Assembly (NCBI GenBank): GCA_029268205.1 | Contig: JAJUGK010000010.1 | Coordinates: forward strand, 1-32,597 | Length of the DNA stretch: 32,597 nucleotides | Reading direction: 5' to 3' | Source of the DNA: Nocardioidaceae bacterium | GTDB taxonomy: Bacteria > Actinomycetota > Actinomycetes > Propionibacteriales > Nocardioidaceae | Part shown: positions 6,662 through 14,655 of the stretch, piece after piece | How the letters are laid out: the number at the start of each line of letters is the position of its first letter | How positions within the stretch are numbered: position 1 is the first letter of the stretch | Translations under genes and position numbers: made by a program | The notes under the pieces: generated by a model | Database searches by the model: none | The model's input: the letters and a program-made list of their open reading frames with translations, nothing else | Told to the model about the DNA's origin: nothing

Positions 6662-8182
6662 GTGAGTACGGCGGAGGGTAGTGGCGCGAGCAGCGGGGCG
6701 CAGGGCATCGACCCCGACGAGTTGGCGATCGCGCTGAAGGTGCTGCGCGAGGTCGCGCAGCTGCCGCCGGACCACGACGACGTGCGCACGATGAAGCGCG
6801 CGGCGTCCTATATGTACAAGCTGATCAAGAAGTCGCGGCGCGCGGAGATCCGCATGGAGCGCCAGCAGCACGACCAGCGCATCATCGAGAGGACGGCGAC
6901 CGGCTCGCCGCTGCGCATCGACGACGAGACCGCGGGGATCCCGCTGGTGTCCTCGGCCGACGGCGCGTTCGCCGGTGAGCTGATCACCGCGCGGGGCTGC
7001 TACATCTGCAAGCAGGACTTCACCCTGGTCGACGCGTTCTACCACTGGCTGTGCCCGACCTGTGCGGCCAAGTCGCACGCGAAGCGCAAGCAGCGCACCG
7101 ACCTCACCGGCAAGCGGGCCCTGCTCACCGGCGGGCGCGCCAAGATCGGGATGTACATCGCGCAGCTCCTGCTGCGCGACGGTGCGCATCTGACGATCAC
7201 CACGCGGTTCCCGAAGGACGCCGTGCGTCGGTTCTCCTCGCTCGAGGACTCCGACGACTGGCTGCACCGGCTCAAGGTCGTCGGCATCGACCTGCGCGAC
7301 CCCACGCAGGTGCTCTCGCTCGCCGACGACGTGGCGGCCGCCGGCCCGCTCGACATCCTGATCAACAACGCCTGCCAGACCGTACGCCGCACCCCCGGCG
7401 CCTACGCGCCGCTGATCGAGGGGGAGTCCGCGCCGCTGCCGACGGACCGCGCGCTGCCCGAGATGGTCACCTTCGACAAGATCTCCGAGGCGCACCCGGC
7501 TGCGATCGCCGGCGCCCTGCAGGAGGTGTCGGTCGCCCACCACGAGGGGGAGTCGCCCGAGGCCGCGATGGCCGCCCACAGTGCCGCGAGCCTGACGGCA
7601 CTGGCGCTCAAGGCGGGCAGCGCGAGCCTCGAGGCGCACCTCGCCGGCACGGCCGTCGACGCCGGCGGGCTGCTGCCCGACGTCCAGCTCAACAACTCCT
7701 GGACCCAGACCGTCGACGAGGTCGACCCCCTGGAGCTGCTCGAGGTGCAGCTGTGCAACTCGATCGCGCCGTTCCTGCTGGTCTCCCGGCTGCGGCCGGC
7801 GATGCGGGCCGCGGTGCAGGCCGGGGCGCGGCGGGCGTACGTCGTCAACGTCTCGGCGATGGAGGGACAGTTCTCGCGGCGCTACAAGGGCGCCGGGCAT
7901 CCGCACACCAACATGGCGAAGGCCGCGCTCAACATGCTCACGCGCACCAGCGCGGGGGAGATGTTCGAGACCGACAAGATCCTCATGACCGCGGTCGACA
8001 CCGGCTGGATCACCGACGAGCGGCCGCACCACGAGAAGCTGCGGATCGCGGCCGAGGGCTGGCACGCGCCGCTCGACCTGGTCGACGGGGCAGCGCGGGT
8101 GTACGACCCGATCGTGCGGGGCGAGGCCGGCGAGGACCTCTACGGGTGCTTCGTGAAGGACTACGAGCCCAGCCCCTGGTGA
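6662..8182 (+). CDS. Zinc-ribbon short-chain dehydrogenase-like protein lacking the catalytic Tyr
   Basis: A 506-residue protein about twice the usual SDR length. Residues 1-110 form a charged helical region. C113, C116, C131 and C134 (CYIC and CPTC) look like a zinc ribbon. A Rossmann/SDR domain begins near 150: TGGRAKIG (156-163) is the dinucleotide glycine motif, IDLRD follows, and NNAC (235-238) replaces NNAG. A 110-residue insert (about 245-355) precedes the catalytic region. Ser398 (NVSAMEG) is in place, but the YxxxK motif reads TNMAK (416-420), so the active-site Tyr is Thr while Lys420 remains. Reduced or altered catalysis, or a binding role, is plausible. Similar long SDR proteins with Cys-rich N-termini occur in other genomes as far as I recall, without known function. 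GTG 6662 follows TACGAT by 8 nt. Confidence 0.8.
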   Translation: MSTAEGSGASSGAQGIDPDELAIALKVLREVAQLPPDHDDVRTMKRAASYMYKLIKKSRRAEIRMERQQHDQRIIERTATGSPLRIDDETAGIPLVSSADGAFAGELITARGCYICKQDFTLVDAFYHWLCPTCAAKSHAKRKQRTDLTGKRALLTGGRAKIGMYIAQLLLRDGAHLTITTRFPKDAVRRFSSLEDSDDWLHRLKVVGIDLRDPTQVLSLADDVAAAGPLDILINNACQTVRRTPGAYAPLIEGESAPLPTDRALPEMVTFDKISEAHPAAIAGALQEVSVAHHEGESPEAAMAAHSAASLTALALKAGSASLEAHLAGTAVDAGGLLPDVQLNNSWTQTVDEVDPLELLEVQLCNSIAPFLLVSRLRPAMRAAVQAGARRAYVVNVSAMEGQFSRRYKGAGHPHTNMAKAALNMLTRTSAGEMFETDKILMTAVDTGWITDERPHHEKLRIAAEGWHAPLDLVDGAARVYDPIVRGEAGEDLYGCFVKDYEPSPW

Positions 8183-8219
8183 GTTGTGCTCGCCCACCAG
8201 CAGGTCGGCGGCTGTCCGG

Positions 8220-8423
8220 TCAGCTCCGGCTGGTGGCGGGCTCGCGCTCCTGCCGGTCGGCGTCCCGCTCCTCCGCGGGTTCCCCGGCGTCGGCCGCCGC
8301 CTTGCGCGCCGCCGCGGACCTGTCGTCCTGGACGTGGATCCAGGTGGTGATCCCGAAGGTGGTGATGGCGACGCCGACCACCATGACGAGCATGAAGACG
8401 AAGTAGGGCATGAACTCCGCCAC
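8220..8423 (-). CDS. Small single-pass membrane protein, unknown function
   Basis: A 67-residue protein if the GTG at 8423 is used: GGAG lies 6 nt upstream of it, whereas the ATG at 8411 (63 residues) has GGAG only 3 nt away. One hydrophobic helix (about residues 6-28, YFVFMLVMVVGVAITTFG) is followed by a short loop and a charged, Ala/Glu/Arg-rich tail ending in ATSRS, probably cytoplasmic. It is convergent with the SDR gene and divergent from the TetR gene at 8511, with a 19-bp palindrome between. It may be the regulated target of that TetR. No family is recognised. Confidence 0.65.
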   Translation of the reverse strand: MAEFMPYFVFMLVMVVGVAITTFGITTWIHVQDDRSAAARKAAADAGEPAEERDADRQEREPATSRS

Positions 8424-8465
8424 GCGAGACTCCGATCTGCCGGGTTCCGGCCATCCGATTGAATA

Positions 8466-8484
8466 CGCTACACAAAGTGTAGCG
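8466..8484. promoter_or_regulatory. 19-bp palindromic operator candidate upstream of tetR
   Basis: CGCTACAC (8466-8473) and GTGTAGCG (8477-8484) form a perfect inverted repeat around AAA. TACGCT at 8464-8469 could be a -10 element overlapping it. The size and symmetry are typical of TetR dimer sites, and it lies between two divergent genes, one of which encodes a TetR protein. Confidence 0.65.
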
Positions 8485-8510
8485 AAATAAGCAGAGGGGA
8501 TATTCCCGCG

Positions 8511-9086
8511 ATGGCCGATCACTCGAGCGCCGCCCGTGGGCGGCCGCGCCGGCCGGCGACCGATGACGCGATCCGCACCGCAGCCCGCGAGCTGCTGCTC
8601 GAGCAGGGGCCGGCCGCGGTCAACGTCGCGGCCGTCGCGGCGCGCACAGGGATCGCGCGGACGACGATCTATCGGCGCTACCGCGACCGCGCGGCGCTGC
8701 TGGCCGCTGTGCTCGGGGACGTCACCGAGGCGGGGCCGCCACCCGACACTGACCGTGCCCGCGACCGGATCGCGTGGGTGCTGCGGCGTACGGCCGAGGT
8801 CCTCGCCGACGGGGTCGGTCCCGGCGGGGTCGCTGCCGTGTTGACCGGCCGGGACCCCGAGTTCAGCCGCGCGCTCCGCTCCTCGTTGGAGTCGGGCATC
8901 GCACCCGTGCGCGACCTGGTCGCCGGCGACATCGAAGCGGGCGTGCTGCTCGACGACCTCGACGCGGACCTGCTGCTCGACGTCGTCGTCGGCGCCTACC
9001 TGGCGGTGTCCCTGCGGCGCGGCACCCCCGACCCCGACTGGGCCGAGCGCACCGCCGACCAGCTGGCCGCGCTGGTGCAGCGGTGA
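8511..9086 (+). CDS. TetR-family transcriptional regulator
   Basis: A 191-residue TetR protein. The DNA-binding domain covers residues about 10-58 (DDAIRTAARELLLEQG and IARTTIYRRYRDRAALL), preceded by a basic arm (RGRPRRP). The C-terminal ligand domain is poorly conserved, so no effector can be proposed. ATG 8511 is supported by AGAGGGG at 8493-8499. The palindrome at 8466-8484 is the likely binding site, giving autoregulation and control of the divergent small membrane protein. The stop is 5 bases from the 3' end of the convergent tRNA gene. Confidence 0.88.
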   Translation: MADHSSAARGRPRRPATDDAIRTAARELLLEQGPAAVNVAAVAARTGIARTTIYRRYRDRAALLAAVLGDVTEAGPPPDTDRARDRIAWVLRRTAEVLADGVGPGGVAAVLTGRDPEFSRALRSSLESGIAPVRDLVAGDIEAGVLLDDLDADLLLDVVVGAYLAVSLRRGTPDPDWAERTADQLAALVQR

Positions 9087-9091
9087 CGCGG

Positions 9092-9164
9092 TGCCCCCGG
9101 AAGGATTCGAACCTTCGACCGGCGGATTAGAAGGCCGCTGCTCTGTCCCCTGAGCTACGGAGGC
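9092..9164 (-). tRNA. tRNA-Arg (anticodon TCT)
   Basis: The minus strand folds as a 73-nt tRNA. The acceptor stem pairs GCCTCCG with CGGGGGC (one G-U pair), the D arm contains TAGCTCAG, the anticodon loop is CTTCTAA (anticodon TCT, reading AGA/AGG), and the T arm contains GGTTCGAATCC. Discriminator base A is at 9092, and the CCA end is not fully encoded (CCG follows). AGA is a rare arginine codon in this GC-rich genome. The RNA converges on the TetR gene, whose stop is 5 bases away. Confidence 0.93.
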
Positions 9165-9186
9165 GGGCTTGAGGATCCCGCCGGGG

Positions 9187-9192
9187 AGTGTA
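9187..9192 (-). promoter_or_regulatory. Possible -10 box of the tRNA-Arg gene
   Basis: On the minus strand TACACT lies 22 nt upstream of the mature tRNA 5' end, a plausible -10 hexamer for a short leader. No convincing -35 hexamer is seen at 17 bases. Confidence 0.35.
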
Positions 9193-9258
9193 GTGGGCGA
9201 CGAGGTCCCGGTACCGCTCCGCGTCGGATCCGGACTCGACCTCGGAGGGTCTCTGCGG

Positions 9259-9618
9259 TCACATCTCCGCGAGCACGATGATGTTGCCGGACGGGTCGCG
9301 AACCTGCAGGGAACGACTGCCAGGCTCCCCCTGGAGGGGCCGCACGACGTCGGCGTCGACCCGACCCAGCCGTGCTTCGGACGACTCGATGTCGCCGGTG
9401 TAGAGCACAAGGGAGGGGTGTTCGACCCGGCTGCTGGTGTCGCTCGGGAACAGCCAGACGCCGGGGTCGTGAGCACCTGCGAGACCGACGTGGACCGATC
9501 GGAACCCGGGGAAGATCTCCTCGTCGTAGACGACACCGAAGCCGAGAGCCGCTTCGTACCACTCGATAGCAGCGTCGAGGTCCACCGTGGGCAATACTGC
9601 GCGACCGAAGCGGTGCAT
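9259..9618 (-). CDS. VOC-family (glyoxalase/bleomycin-resistance-like) protein
   Basis: A 119-residue protein with the paired beta-alpha-beta-beta-beta pattern of the vicinal oxygen chelate superfamily. It opens with VLPTVDLDAAIEWYEAALGFGV and ends with SLQVRDPSGNIIVLAEM, the usual C-terminal strand motif. Family members include glyoxalases, dioxygenases and antibiotic-binding proteins. This short stand-alone type is most often a small-molecule binding or isomerase-like protein of unknown substrate. AAGGAG (9631-9626) sits 7 nt before the ATG, so this gene uses a normal ribosome site. It is followed by the tRNA gene on the same strand, and no partner gene is evident. Confidence 0.8.
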   Translation of the reverse strand: MHRFGRAVLPTVDLDAAIEWYEAALGFGVVYDEEIFPGFRSVHVGLAGAHDPGVWLFPSDTSSRVEHPSLVLYTGDIESSEARLGRVDADVVRPLQGEPGSRSLQVRDPSGNIIVLAEM

Positions 9619-9754
9619 TCTTCAGCTCCTTCGGGCCGGGTTCGCACCACCATAGGTGCAACGGACCCAGCGTCGCCCACATAACCGGCTGGTCCGAGTC
9701 AGCGCCGTACACCGGCGCAGCCGCACGAACCTCGTTGACTTGTGGAAGACGTCG

Positions 9755-11401
9755 TCAGCGGCGGCCGGACCTGAGCGAGATCCGGGTGCGCACCGTGGCG
9801 CGTGCCCCCGCCGCGTCGGTCACCGTGATCCGGGTGACCGGTCGCGTACGGATGGCGGACCGGCGCACGTGGCCCCGGACCCGGCCGGTGCGCGGATCGA
9901 TCTTCAGACCGCGGGGGAGACCCTGAGCGTTCCACGCGAACGGTGCGTAGCCGCCCGTGCGCCGTACGACCCGCGCGCTGTAGCGCCGGCCGGGGCGAGC
10001 GATGCCGCGGGCCCGGACCGGCCGGGGTCGCAGCCGCAACCGTGCACGGCGCGGCAGGGGTGTCGTCGTCAGCCGGTAGTGCCCGACCGATCCGTACGCC
10101 GACGGGGCGCCGGGCAGGACGCCACCGCTGACCTCCAGCAGCCATGTCGGCCCGCGGTCGGGCGTGAGCACCGTCGACGACGTCAGCGTGGCGGCTGCCG
10201 AGCGTGCGGCGGCACCCGGGAGGCGGCGTGCGGGCACGGTGACGCGACGCGTGTCCACGCCCGAGGCCGTTCGCGCCGACCCGATCGACCGCGCCGTCAG
10301 CACCGGCACGAGGTTCGGCGGGAAGCCGGTCGCAGTCACCTGGACGCGGACCGGTCCAGGCGCGGCGAGCCGGAACACGTCCAGGTCCGGGCCTCCGTCC
10401 TCGCTGCCACCGATGAGGCCCGCGACCACAGCGGCGGGGCCGATGGGGGTGGCGGTCGCCGCGGTGCCGCCGTGGTCGTCGGGGGTGAAGCCAGCGGTGG
10501 CGGCGATGGTCTCCAGGTCGGCGGGATCCCGGCCCCCGGGCGGGGCCCCGGCGTACCTGCCGTCGGACCACTGGGTCAGGTAGAGGCCCGTGCTGGCTCC
10601 CATCAGGGGAGCCCACCCGGCGTTGCCGGGGTGGTAGGTCGCGCCGTTCAGGCCCCGGTGGGCGAGTCCGAAGTGGTGGCCCGCCTCGTGCGACATCGCG
10701 TCGCCGAGGTAGCGCTGGATCGTCGGGTGTCCCCAGCCGCTGCCGATGATCGCGAACCCGGTCCGCATCCCGAGGTTCTGGTCCACGCGGTCCACGACCG
10801 ACCGGAAGGCCAGGCCGCTGCAACCCCGGCAGGTCGAGGCGAAGATCCGCGAGTCGTCGGTGGCCACGACCATCGACCCGTGCCGGGTGTCGTCGACGCG
10901 GTCGCGGATCAGGTCCGCGACGGGTGTCGGCCGGGTGGTCACGTTCACGTCGAACGGCGCGAAGTCCTCGGCCACCGCCTCCCATACGGCGATGATCACC
11001 CGCCGCTCCACGGTCGAGAACGAACTCCGGTCGCCGTCCAGGTCCCAGGGTGGGATCCGTCCGTCCGTCGTCGTTGTGAGCGGCTCCCAGACGCTATCGC
11101 TCACGTCGTGTCCGGTGAAGTTGAGGTACAGCGTGTGGGGCGCGCCCGGCCGCGAGGCCAGGTCGAACGCCCGCTCCGGGCCGAACCTCCGGTGCGGGGA
11201 GTCGGCCGGACCGCCGGCCGCCTGGGTCCAGGCAGCGCGCGGTGGTCGGCGCGGCGGCTCGACCACCAGGGTGGAGCCGCTGGGCGGGTACGCCGGTGCG
11301 ACCCGCGCGGGCGCGGCCGGAGCGAGCAGCCCCGCGGCCCCGGCCAGAGCCACGCACACGCCGACCACGAGGCGGCGAGGCGTGCTCGAGGAGGGACGCA
11401 C
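9755..11401 (-). CDS. Secreted metzincin-type zinc metalloprotease with C-terminal Ig-like domain
   Basis: A 548-residue exported protein. The signal peptide is residues 1-33 (RR, then LVVGVCVALAGAAGLLAPA). The zinc site is HEAGHHFGLAH (238-248), the extended HExxHxxGxxH motif of metzincins, and the Met-turn follows in APLMGAS (Met267). C191 and C194 in the catalytic domain could form a disulphide. After about residue 300 there is a domain resembling bacterial pre-peptidase C-terminal modules (DLDVFRLAAPGPVRVQVTA). Residues about 465-545 resemble a putative Ig (He_PIG) repeat: FAWNAQGLPRGLKIDPRTG. The GTG at 11401 has GGAGG 5 nt upstream. It is probably a secreted degradative enzyme, and the substrate is unknown. 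Confidence 0.83.
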   Translation of the reverse strand: MRPSSSTPRRLVVGVCVALAGAAGLLAPAAPARVAPAYPPSGSTLVVEPPRRPPRAAWTQAAGGPADSPHRRFGPERAFDLASRPGAPHTLYLNFTGHDVSDSVWEPLTTTTDGRIPPWDLDGDRSSFSTVERRVIIAVWEAVAEDFAPFDVNVTTRPTPVADLIRDRVDDTRHGSMVVATDDSRIFASTCRGCSGLAFRSVVDRVDQNLGMRTGFAIIGSGWGHPTIQRYLGDAMSHEAGHHFGLAHRGLNGATYHPGNAGWAPLMGASTGLYLTQWSDGRYAGAPPGGRDPADLETIAATAGFTPDDHGGTAATATPIGPAAVVAGLIGGSEDGGPDLDVFRLAAPGPVRVQVTATGFPPNLVPVLTARSIGSARTASGVDTRRVTVPARRLPGAAARSAAATLTSSTVLTPDRGPTWLLEVSGGVLPGAPSAYGSVGHYRLTTTPLPRRARLRLRPRPVRARGIARPGRRYSARVVRRTGGYAPFAWNAQGLPRGLKIDPRTGRVRGHVRRSAIRTRPVTRITVTDAAGARATVRTRISLRSGRR

Positions 11402-11487
11402 GGCGACCTCCGACAGGGAAGGGGCAGGTCCCTCCGGTGGTAGTCACCGCCCGCCAAGGCCGCGCCAACGCCGCGTCAACCCCCAGG

Positions 11488-12048
11488 TCAGTCCTCGGGT
11501 CGGTCCGATCCGAGGACGGCGTAGGTCGCGACCACGAAGTCCCGGTTGCGGTGGGCGCTCTCGAGGCGCAACTCGACGTGCGCCGGCAGCAGCGGCGTAC
11601 CGGCGCCGATGGTGACCGGCGCGATCGCGACCTGCACCTCGTCGAGCAGTCCGTGCGCTGCGAACTGAGCGGCGATCCCGCCCCCGCCCACGACCCACAG
11701 GTCCCGATCACCGGCGGCCGCGGCGGCGTCGGCATACACCTGCTCGACCCCCGCGGCGGTGATGCGGATGTCCTTGCCCGGGAACGGCGCGAGGTCGCGG
11801 TGGGTGAGCACCCACGCGGGGACGTCGTACGGCCATGGGTCGCCGCCGGGCTGCTCGGCCTCGCCGTGCTCCTGCAGCCAGGCGTAGGTGTTCGCGCCCA
11901 TCACGATCGCGCCGACCGACCCGATGAAGGGTTCTAAGCCGCCCGGGCCGGACTGGTCGATGTCGTGCGGGAAGAGCCACTCCAGCGAGTGGTCCTCGGT
12001 CGCGAGGAACCCGTCGAGGGTCATCGCCGTGTAGTAGACCACTCGCAC
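11488..12048 (-). CDS. Dihydrofolate reductase/RibD C-terminal-like reductase
   Basis: A 186-residue protein of the DHFR-like RibD C-terminal family: VVYYTAMTLDGFLATED at the N-terminus, AIVMGANTYAWL (about residues 46-57) and DLWVVGGGGIAAQF (about 115-128, NADPH-binding glycines). Stand-alone members are widespread in actinobacteria and their substrates are generally unknown, so this is unlikely to be the housekeeping folate enzyme. The GTG at 12048 lies 6 bases after the pepP stop on the same strand, which indicates co-transcription. GTG 12042 is a possible alternative start. Confidence 0.8.
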   Translation of the reverse strand: MRVVYYTAMTLDGFLATEDHSLEWLFPHDIDQSGPGGLEPFIGSVGAIVMGANTYAWLQEHGEAEQPGGDPWPYDVPAWVLTHRDLAPFPGKDIRITAAGVEQVYADAAAAAGDRDLWVVGGGGIAAQFAAHGLLDEVQVAIAPVTIGAGTPLLPAHVELRLESAHRNRDFVVATYAVLGSDRPED

Positions 12049-12054
12049 GACGGA

Positions 12055-13461
12055 TCAGCCCTCCCTACGCAGGCGGTCCATCCAGGACTCGACCTCGTCG
12101 GGCTCGCGGGGGAGGGCGGCGGAGAGGTTCCGGTGGCCGTCGGCGGTGACGAGGATGTCGTCCTCGATCCGGATGCCGATGCCGCGCAGCTCCTCGGGCA
12201 CGAGCAGGTCGTCCTCCTGGAAGTACAGCCCCGGCTCGACGGTCAGCACCATGCCCTCGGCGAGGTCGCCGCGCGGGTAGGTCTCCGGCGCGGAGCGGGC
12301 GCAGTCGTGGACGTCCATGCCGAGCATGTGGCTGGTGCCGTGCAGCGTCCACCGGGCGTAGACCTTGGAGTCGGGGGAGAGCGCCTCCTCCGCCGGGACC
12401 GGCAACAGCCCCATGTCGTCGAGGCCGTGCGCGATCACGCTCATCGCGGCGTCGTGGGCGTCGAGGAAGCGGGCGCCGGGGCGGACGGCGTCGATGCCGG
12501 CCTGCTGGGCGGTGAGCACGAGCTGGTAGAGCTCGCGCTGCAGCGGCGTCCAGGTGCCCGACACGGGCAGGGTGCGCGTGACGTCGGCGGTGTAGAGGCT
12601 CGAGGCCTCGACGCCCATGTCGAGCAGCACGAGCTCACCGGGAACGATCGGACCGGAGTTCTCGATCCAGTGCAGGGTCGTCGCGTGCCGGCCGCCGCCG
12701 ACGATGGAGTCGTAGCCGATGTCGTTGCCCATCGCCCGGGCGCGCCGGAAGAACGTGCCCTCGATCCACCGCTCGCCCATCTCGAGGACGCGGTCCCACT
12801 CCCGCACGCAGTCCTCGAAGCCGAGCGTGGTGATGTCGCAGGCCTCCTGCAGCTGCCCGATCTCCCAGTCGTCCTTGACCAGCCGCAGCTCCGAGACGAC
12901 CCGGGCGAACTCGCGGTCCTGACCCTCGTCGGGCTCCACGGTCGCGTCGATGCGGGAGTCGACCCCGCGCAGCACGCGGGTCTTGCCCGGCGTACGCAGC
13001 GACGCGTCGAGGTCGTCGAGGTGGCGGCACTCGATGCCCAGGGAGTCGGAGAGCTCGCCGAGAGACGGGCGCCGCCCGGCCCACAGCTCGCCGTACTGGC
13101 GGTCCCGGAAGAACTCGTCGGTCTCGCGCGAGGAGCGCGGGCGGGCGTAGAGCACGGCCTCGTCGTCCTCGATCACCAGGACCGCGTCGGAGGTCTGGTT
13201 GCCCGAGAGGTGGGTGTGGGCGGTGTCGGGCCGGAACCGGTAGTCGGTGTCGTTGGCGCGCACCTTGTAGCCGCCCGCCGGCAGCACCAGGCGCTCGCCG
13301 GGGACCATCTCCGCCAACCGCCGACGGCGCTCGGCGGCGCGGTCGGCGACCGGGTGCCGGGGCAGGTCCAGCTCGCGGTCGCCCCAGCCGGTCCGCATGA
13401 ACGCGGCGTAGGCCTCGGGGACGGCGGGATCGTGGGTCTCGGTGCGCGGCTCCTCGTTCAC
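12055..13461 (-). CDS. pepP: Aminopeptidase P family metallopeptidase (Xaa-Pro aminopeptidase)
   Basis: A 468-residue M24B peptidase. The N-terminal half is the regulatory domain (YRFRPDTAHTHLSGN). The C-terminal pita-bread domain shows the five metal ligands in order: Asp in LLDMGVEAS, Asp in YTADVTRTLPVSG, His in GTSHMLGMDVHD, Glu in LTVEPGLYF and Glu in GIRIEDDILVT. Such enzymes remove N-terminal residues preceding proline in the cytoplasm and bind two Mn(II) ions. The GTG at 13461 has no ribosome site, but TAGGCT lies 6 nt upstream on the minus strand. It leads a two-gene unit with the reductase and is divergent from the PrsW gene 48 bases away. Confidence 0.92.
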   Translation of the reverse strand: MNEEPRTETHDPAVPEAYAAFMRTGWGDRELDLPRHPVADRAAERRRRLAEMVPGERLVLPAGGYKVRANDTDYRFRPDTAHTHLSGNQTSDAVLVIEDDEAVLYARPRSSRETDEFFRDRQYGELWAGRRPSLGELSDSLGIECRHLDDLDASLRTPGKTRVLRGVDSRIDATVEPDEGQDREFARVVSELRLVKDDWEIGQLQEACDITTLGFEDCVREWDRVLEMGERWIEGTFFRRARAMGNDIGYDSIVGGGRHATTLHWIENSGPIVPGELVLLDMGVEASSLYTADVTRTLPVSGTWTPLQRELYQLVLTAQQAGIDAVRPGARFLDAHDAAMSVIAHGLDDMGLLPVPAEEALSPDSKVYARWTLHGTSHMLGMDVHDCARSAPETYPRGDLAEGMVLTVEPGLYFQEDDLLVPEELRGIGIRIEDDILVTADGHRNLSAALPREPDEVESWMDRLRREG

Positions 13462-13467
13462 ACGTCC

Positions 13468-13502
13468 AGCCTACGTCGGCTCCCGACCGCGACCGATAGG
13501 GT
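13468..13502. promoter_or_regulatory. Back-to-back leaderless promoters of pepP and the PrsW gene
   Basis: On the minus strand TAGGCT (13473-13468) ends 6 nt before the pepP GTG. On the plus strand TAGGGT (13497-13502) ends 7 nt before the ATG at 13510. With only 48 bases between the genes the two promoters must overlap. Confidence 0.55.
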
Positions 13503-13509
13503 TCGGGCC

Positions 13510-14655
13510 ATGCCAGTCCGTCGTCGTCACAGCGTCGCTTTCACGGTCCTCGTGGCCGTGGCGGTGCTGCTCGGCGCCGGGGTGATGGCCGTCGTGCTCC
13601 TCGGCGCCGGCGCGCCCGGCGCGATCGCGATCGGCGTCCTGCTCGCGGCGGTGCCGGTCGGCCCGCTCGTGGCGTCGTTCATGTGGCTCGATCGCTACGA
13701 GCCCGAGCCCCGCGGTCTGCTGCTCGCCGGCCTCGCCTGGGGCGCCTTCGTCGCGACCTCGGTGGCGCTGATCTTCCAGGTCGTCGACGCCGTGCTCTTC
13801 GGCCGACCCGAGTCGGTGTCCGCGGCGCTAGTCGCCCCGTTCACCGAGGAGGCGGCCAAGGGGCTGTTCATCCTGCTGCTGGTGTGGTTCCGCCGGCACG
13901 AGATCGACGGGGTGCTCGACGGCGTCGTCTACGCCGGGATGGTCGGCATCGGCTTCGCCTTCACCGAGAACATCCTCTACTACGCCGCGGCGTACGTCGG
14001 CGACGGCACGGGCCCCGGCGGCCTGGAGGAGACCACGGCGACGTTCGTCGTCCGCGGCATCTTCAGCCCCTTCGCCCACCCCTTCTTCACCGTCTTCCTC
14101 GGCATCGGCGTCGGGCTCGCCTGCTACTCCCGCTCCCGGGCCGTCCGGTTCGGCGCACCGGTCCTCGGGTACGCGGTGGCCGTGGCGACACACGCGTTGT
14201 GGAACGGGTCGGTCTTCTGGGCCGACGGTGCCGGGTTCCTGCTGACCTACGTCTTCCTGATGGTCCCGGCGTTCTTCGTGGTCGTCGCCCTCGCGCTGTG
14301 GGTCCGGCGCCGGGAGGGGCAGATGCTGACCCGCTCGCTCGCCGACTGCGTCCGGCGCGGGTTCGTGCTGCCCCACGAGGTGCCGTGGCTGGTCCGGCTG
14401 CCCGCGCGGTACGCCGCCCGCCGCCACGCCCGCGCCGTCGCCGGCGCGCAGGCCGCCGAGACGGTTGCGGAGTTCCAGGCCACCGCCACCGAGCTGGGCT
14501 TCCTCCACGACCGCTACCTGCGCGGGGTGGCGCCGGCCGACTTCGCCGCCCGCGGGCAGGAGCTGGTCGACCGCCTCCGGGCGCTCCGCCCGGCGCTGGT
14601 CCTGCCGGCCCCCGGGCCCGGTGGCGTACCGCAACCTGCGGGGGGCATCCGGTGA
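13510..14655 (+). CDS. PrsW-family intramembrane metalloprotease
   Basis: A 381-residue polytopic membrane protein with about eight hydrophobic segments up to residue 290 and a soluble helical C-terminal tail. It carries the PrsW signature residues in membrane context: EEAAKG (113-118), FAFTEN (149-154), FAHPFF (188-193) and THALWN (227-232), which supply the conserved Glu and His residues thought to bind zinc. Bacillus PrsW cleaves anti-sigma factor RsiW, and the target here is unknown since no anti-sigma gene is nearby. The start is fixed by TAGGGT 7 nt upstream. Its end overlaps the first GTPase gene by 4 bases (GTGA), so the three genes to 17974 are probably one coupled operon. Confidence 0.88.
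   Translation: MPVRRRHSVAFTVLVAVAVLLGAGVMAVVLLGAGAPGAIAIGVLLAAVPVGPLVASFMWLDRYEPEPRGLLLAGLAWGAFVATSVALIFQVVDAVLFGRPESVSAALVAPFTEEAAKGLFILLLVWFRRHEIDGVLDGVVYAGMVGIGFAFTENILYYAAAYVGDGTGPGGLEETTATFVVRGIFSPFAHPFFTVFLGIGVGLACYSRSRAVRFGAPVLGYAVAVATHALWNGSVFWADGAGFLLTYVFLMVPAFFVVVALALWVRRREGQMLTRSLADCVRRGFVLPHEVPWLVRLPARYAARRHARAVAGAQAAETVAEFQATATELGFLHDRYLRGVAPADFAARGQELVDRLRALRPALVLPAPGPGGVPQPAGGIR

Noticed and set aside
8194-8236. CCACCAGC...GCTGGTGG as a terminator between the SDR and the small membrane protein
   Set aside because: The arms pair but the loop is 27 bases and one arm lies inside the coding region of the small protein; too weak to call.
11965-14655. Treating the whole 896-residue frame ending at 14655 as one protein
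   Set aside because: Its first half is the complement of pepP; the hydrophobic PrsW protein starts at 13510 after TAGGGT.
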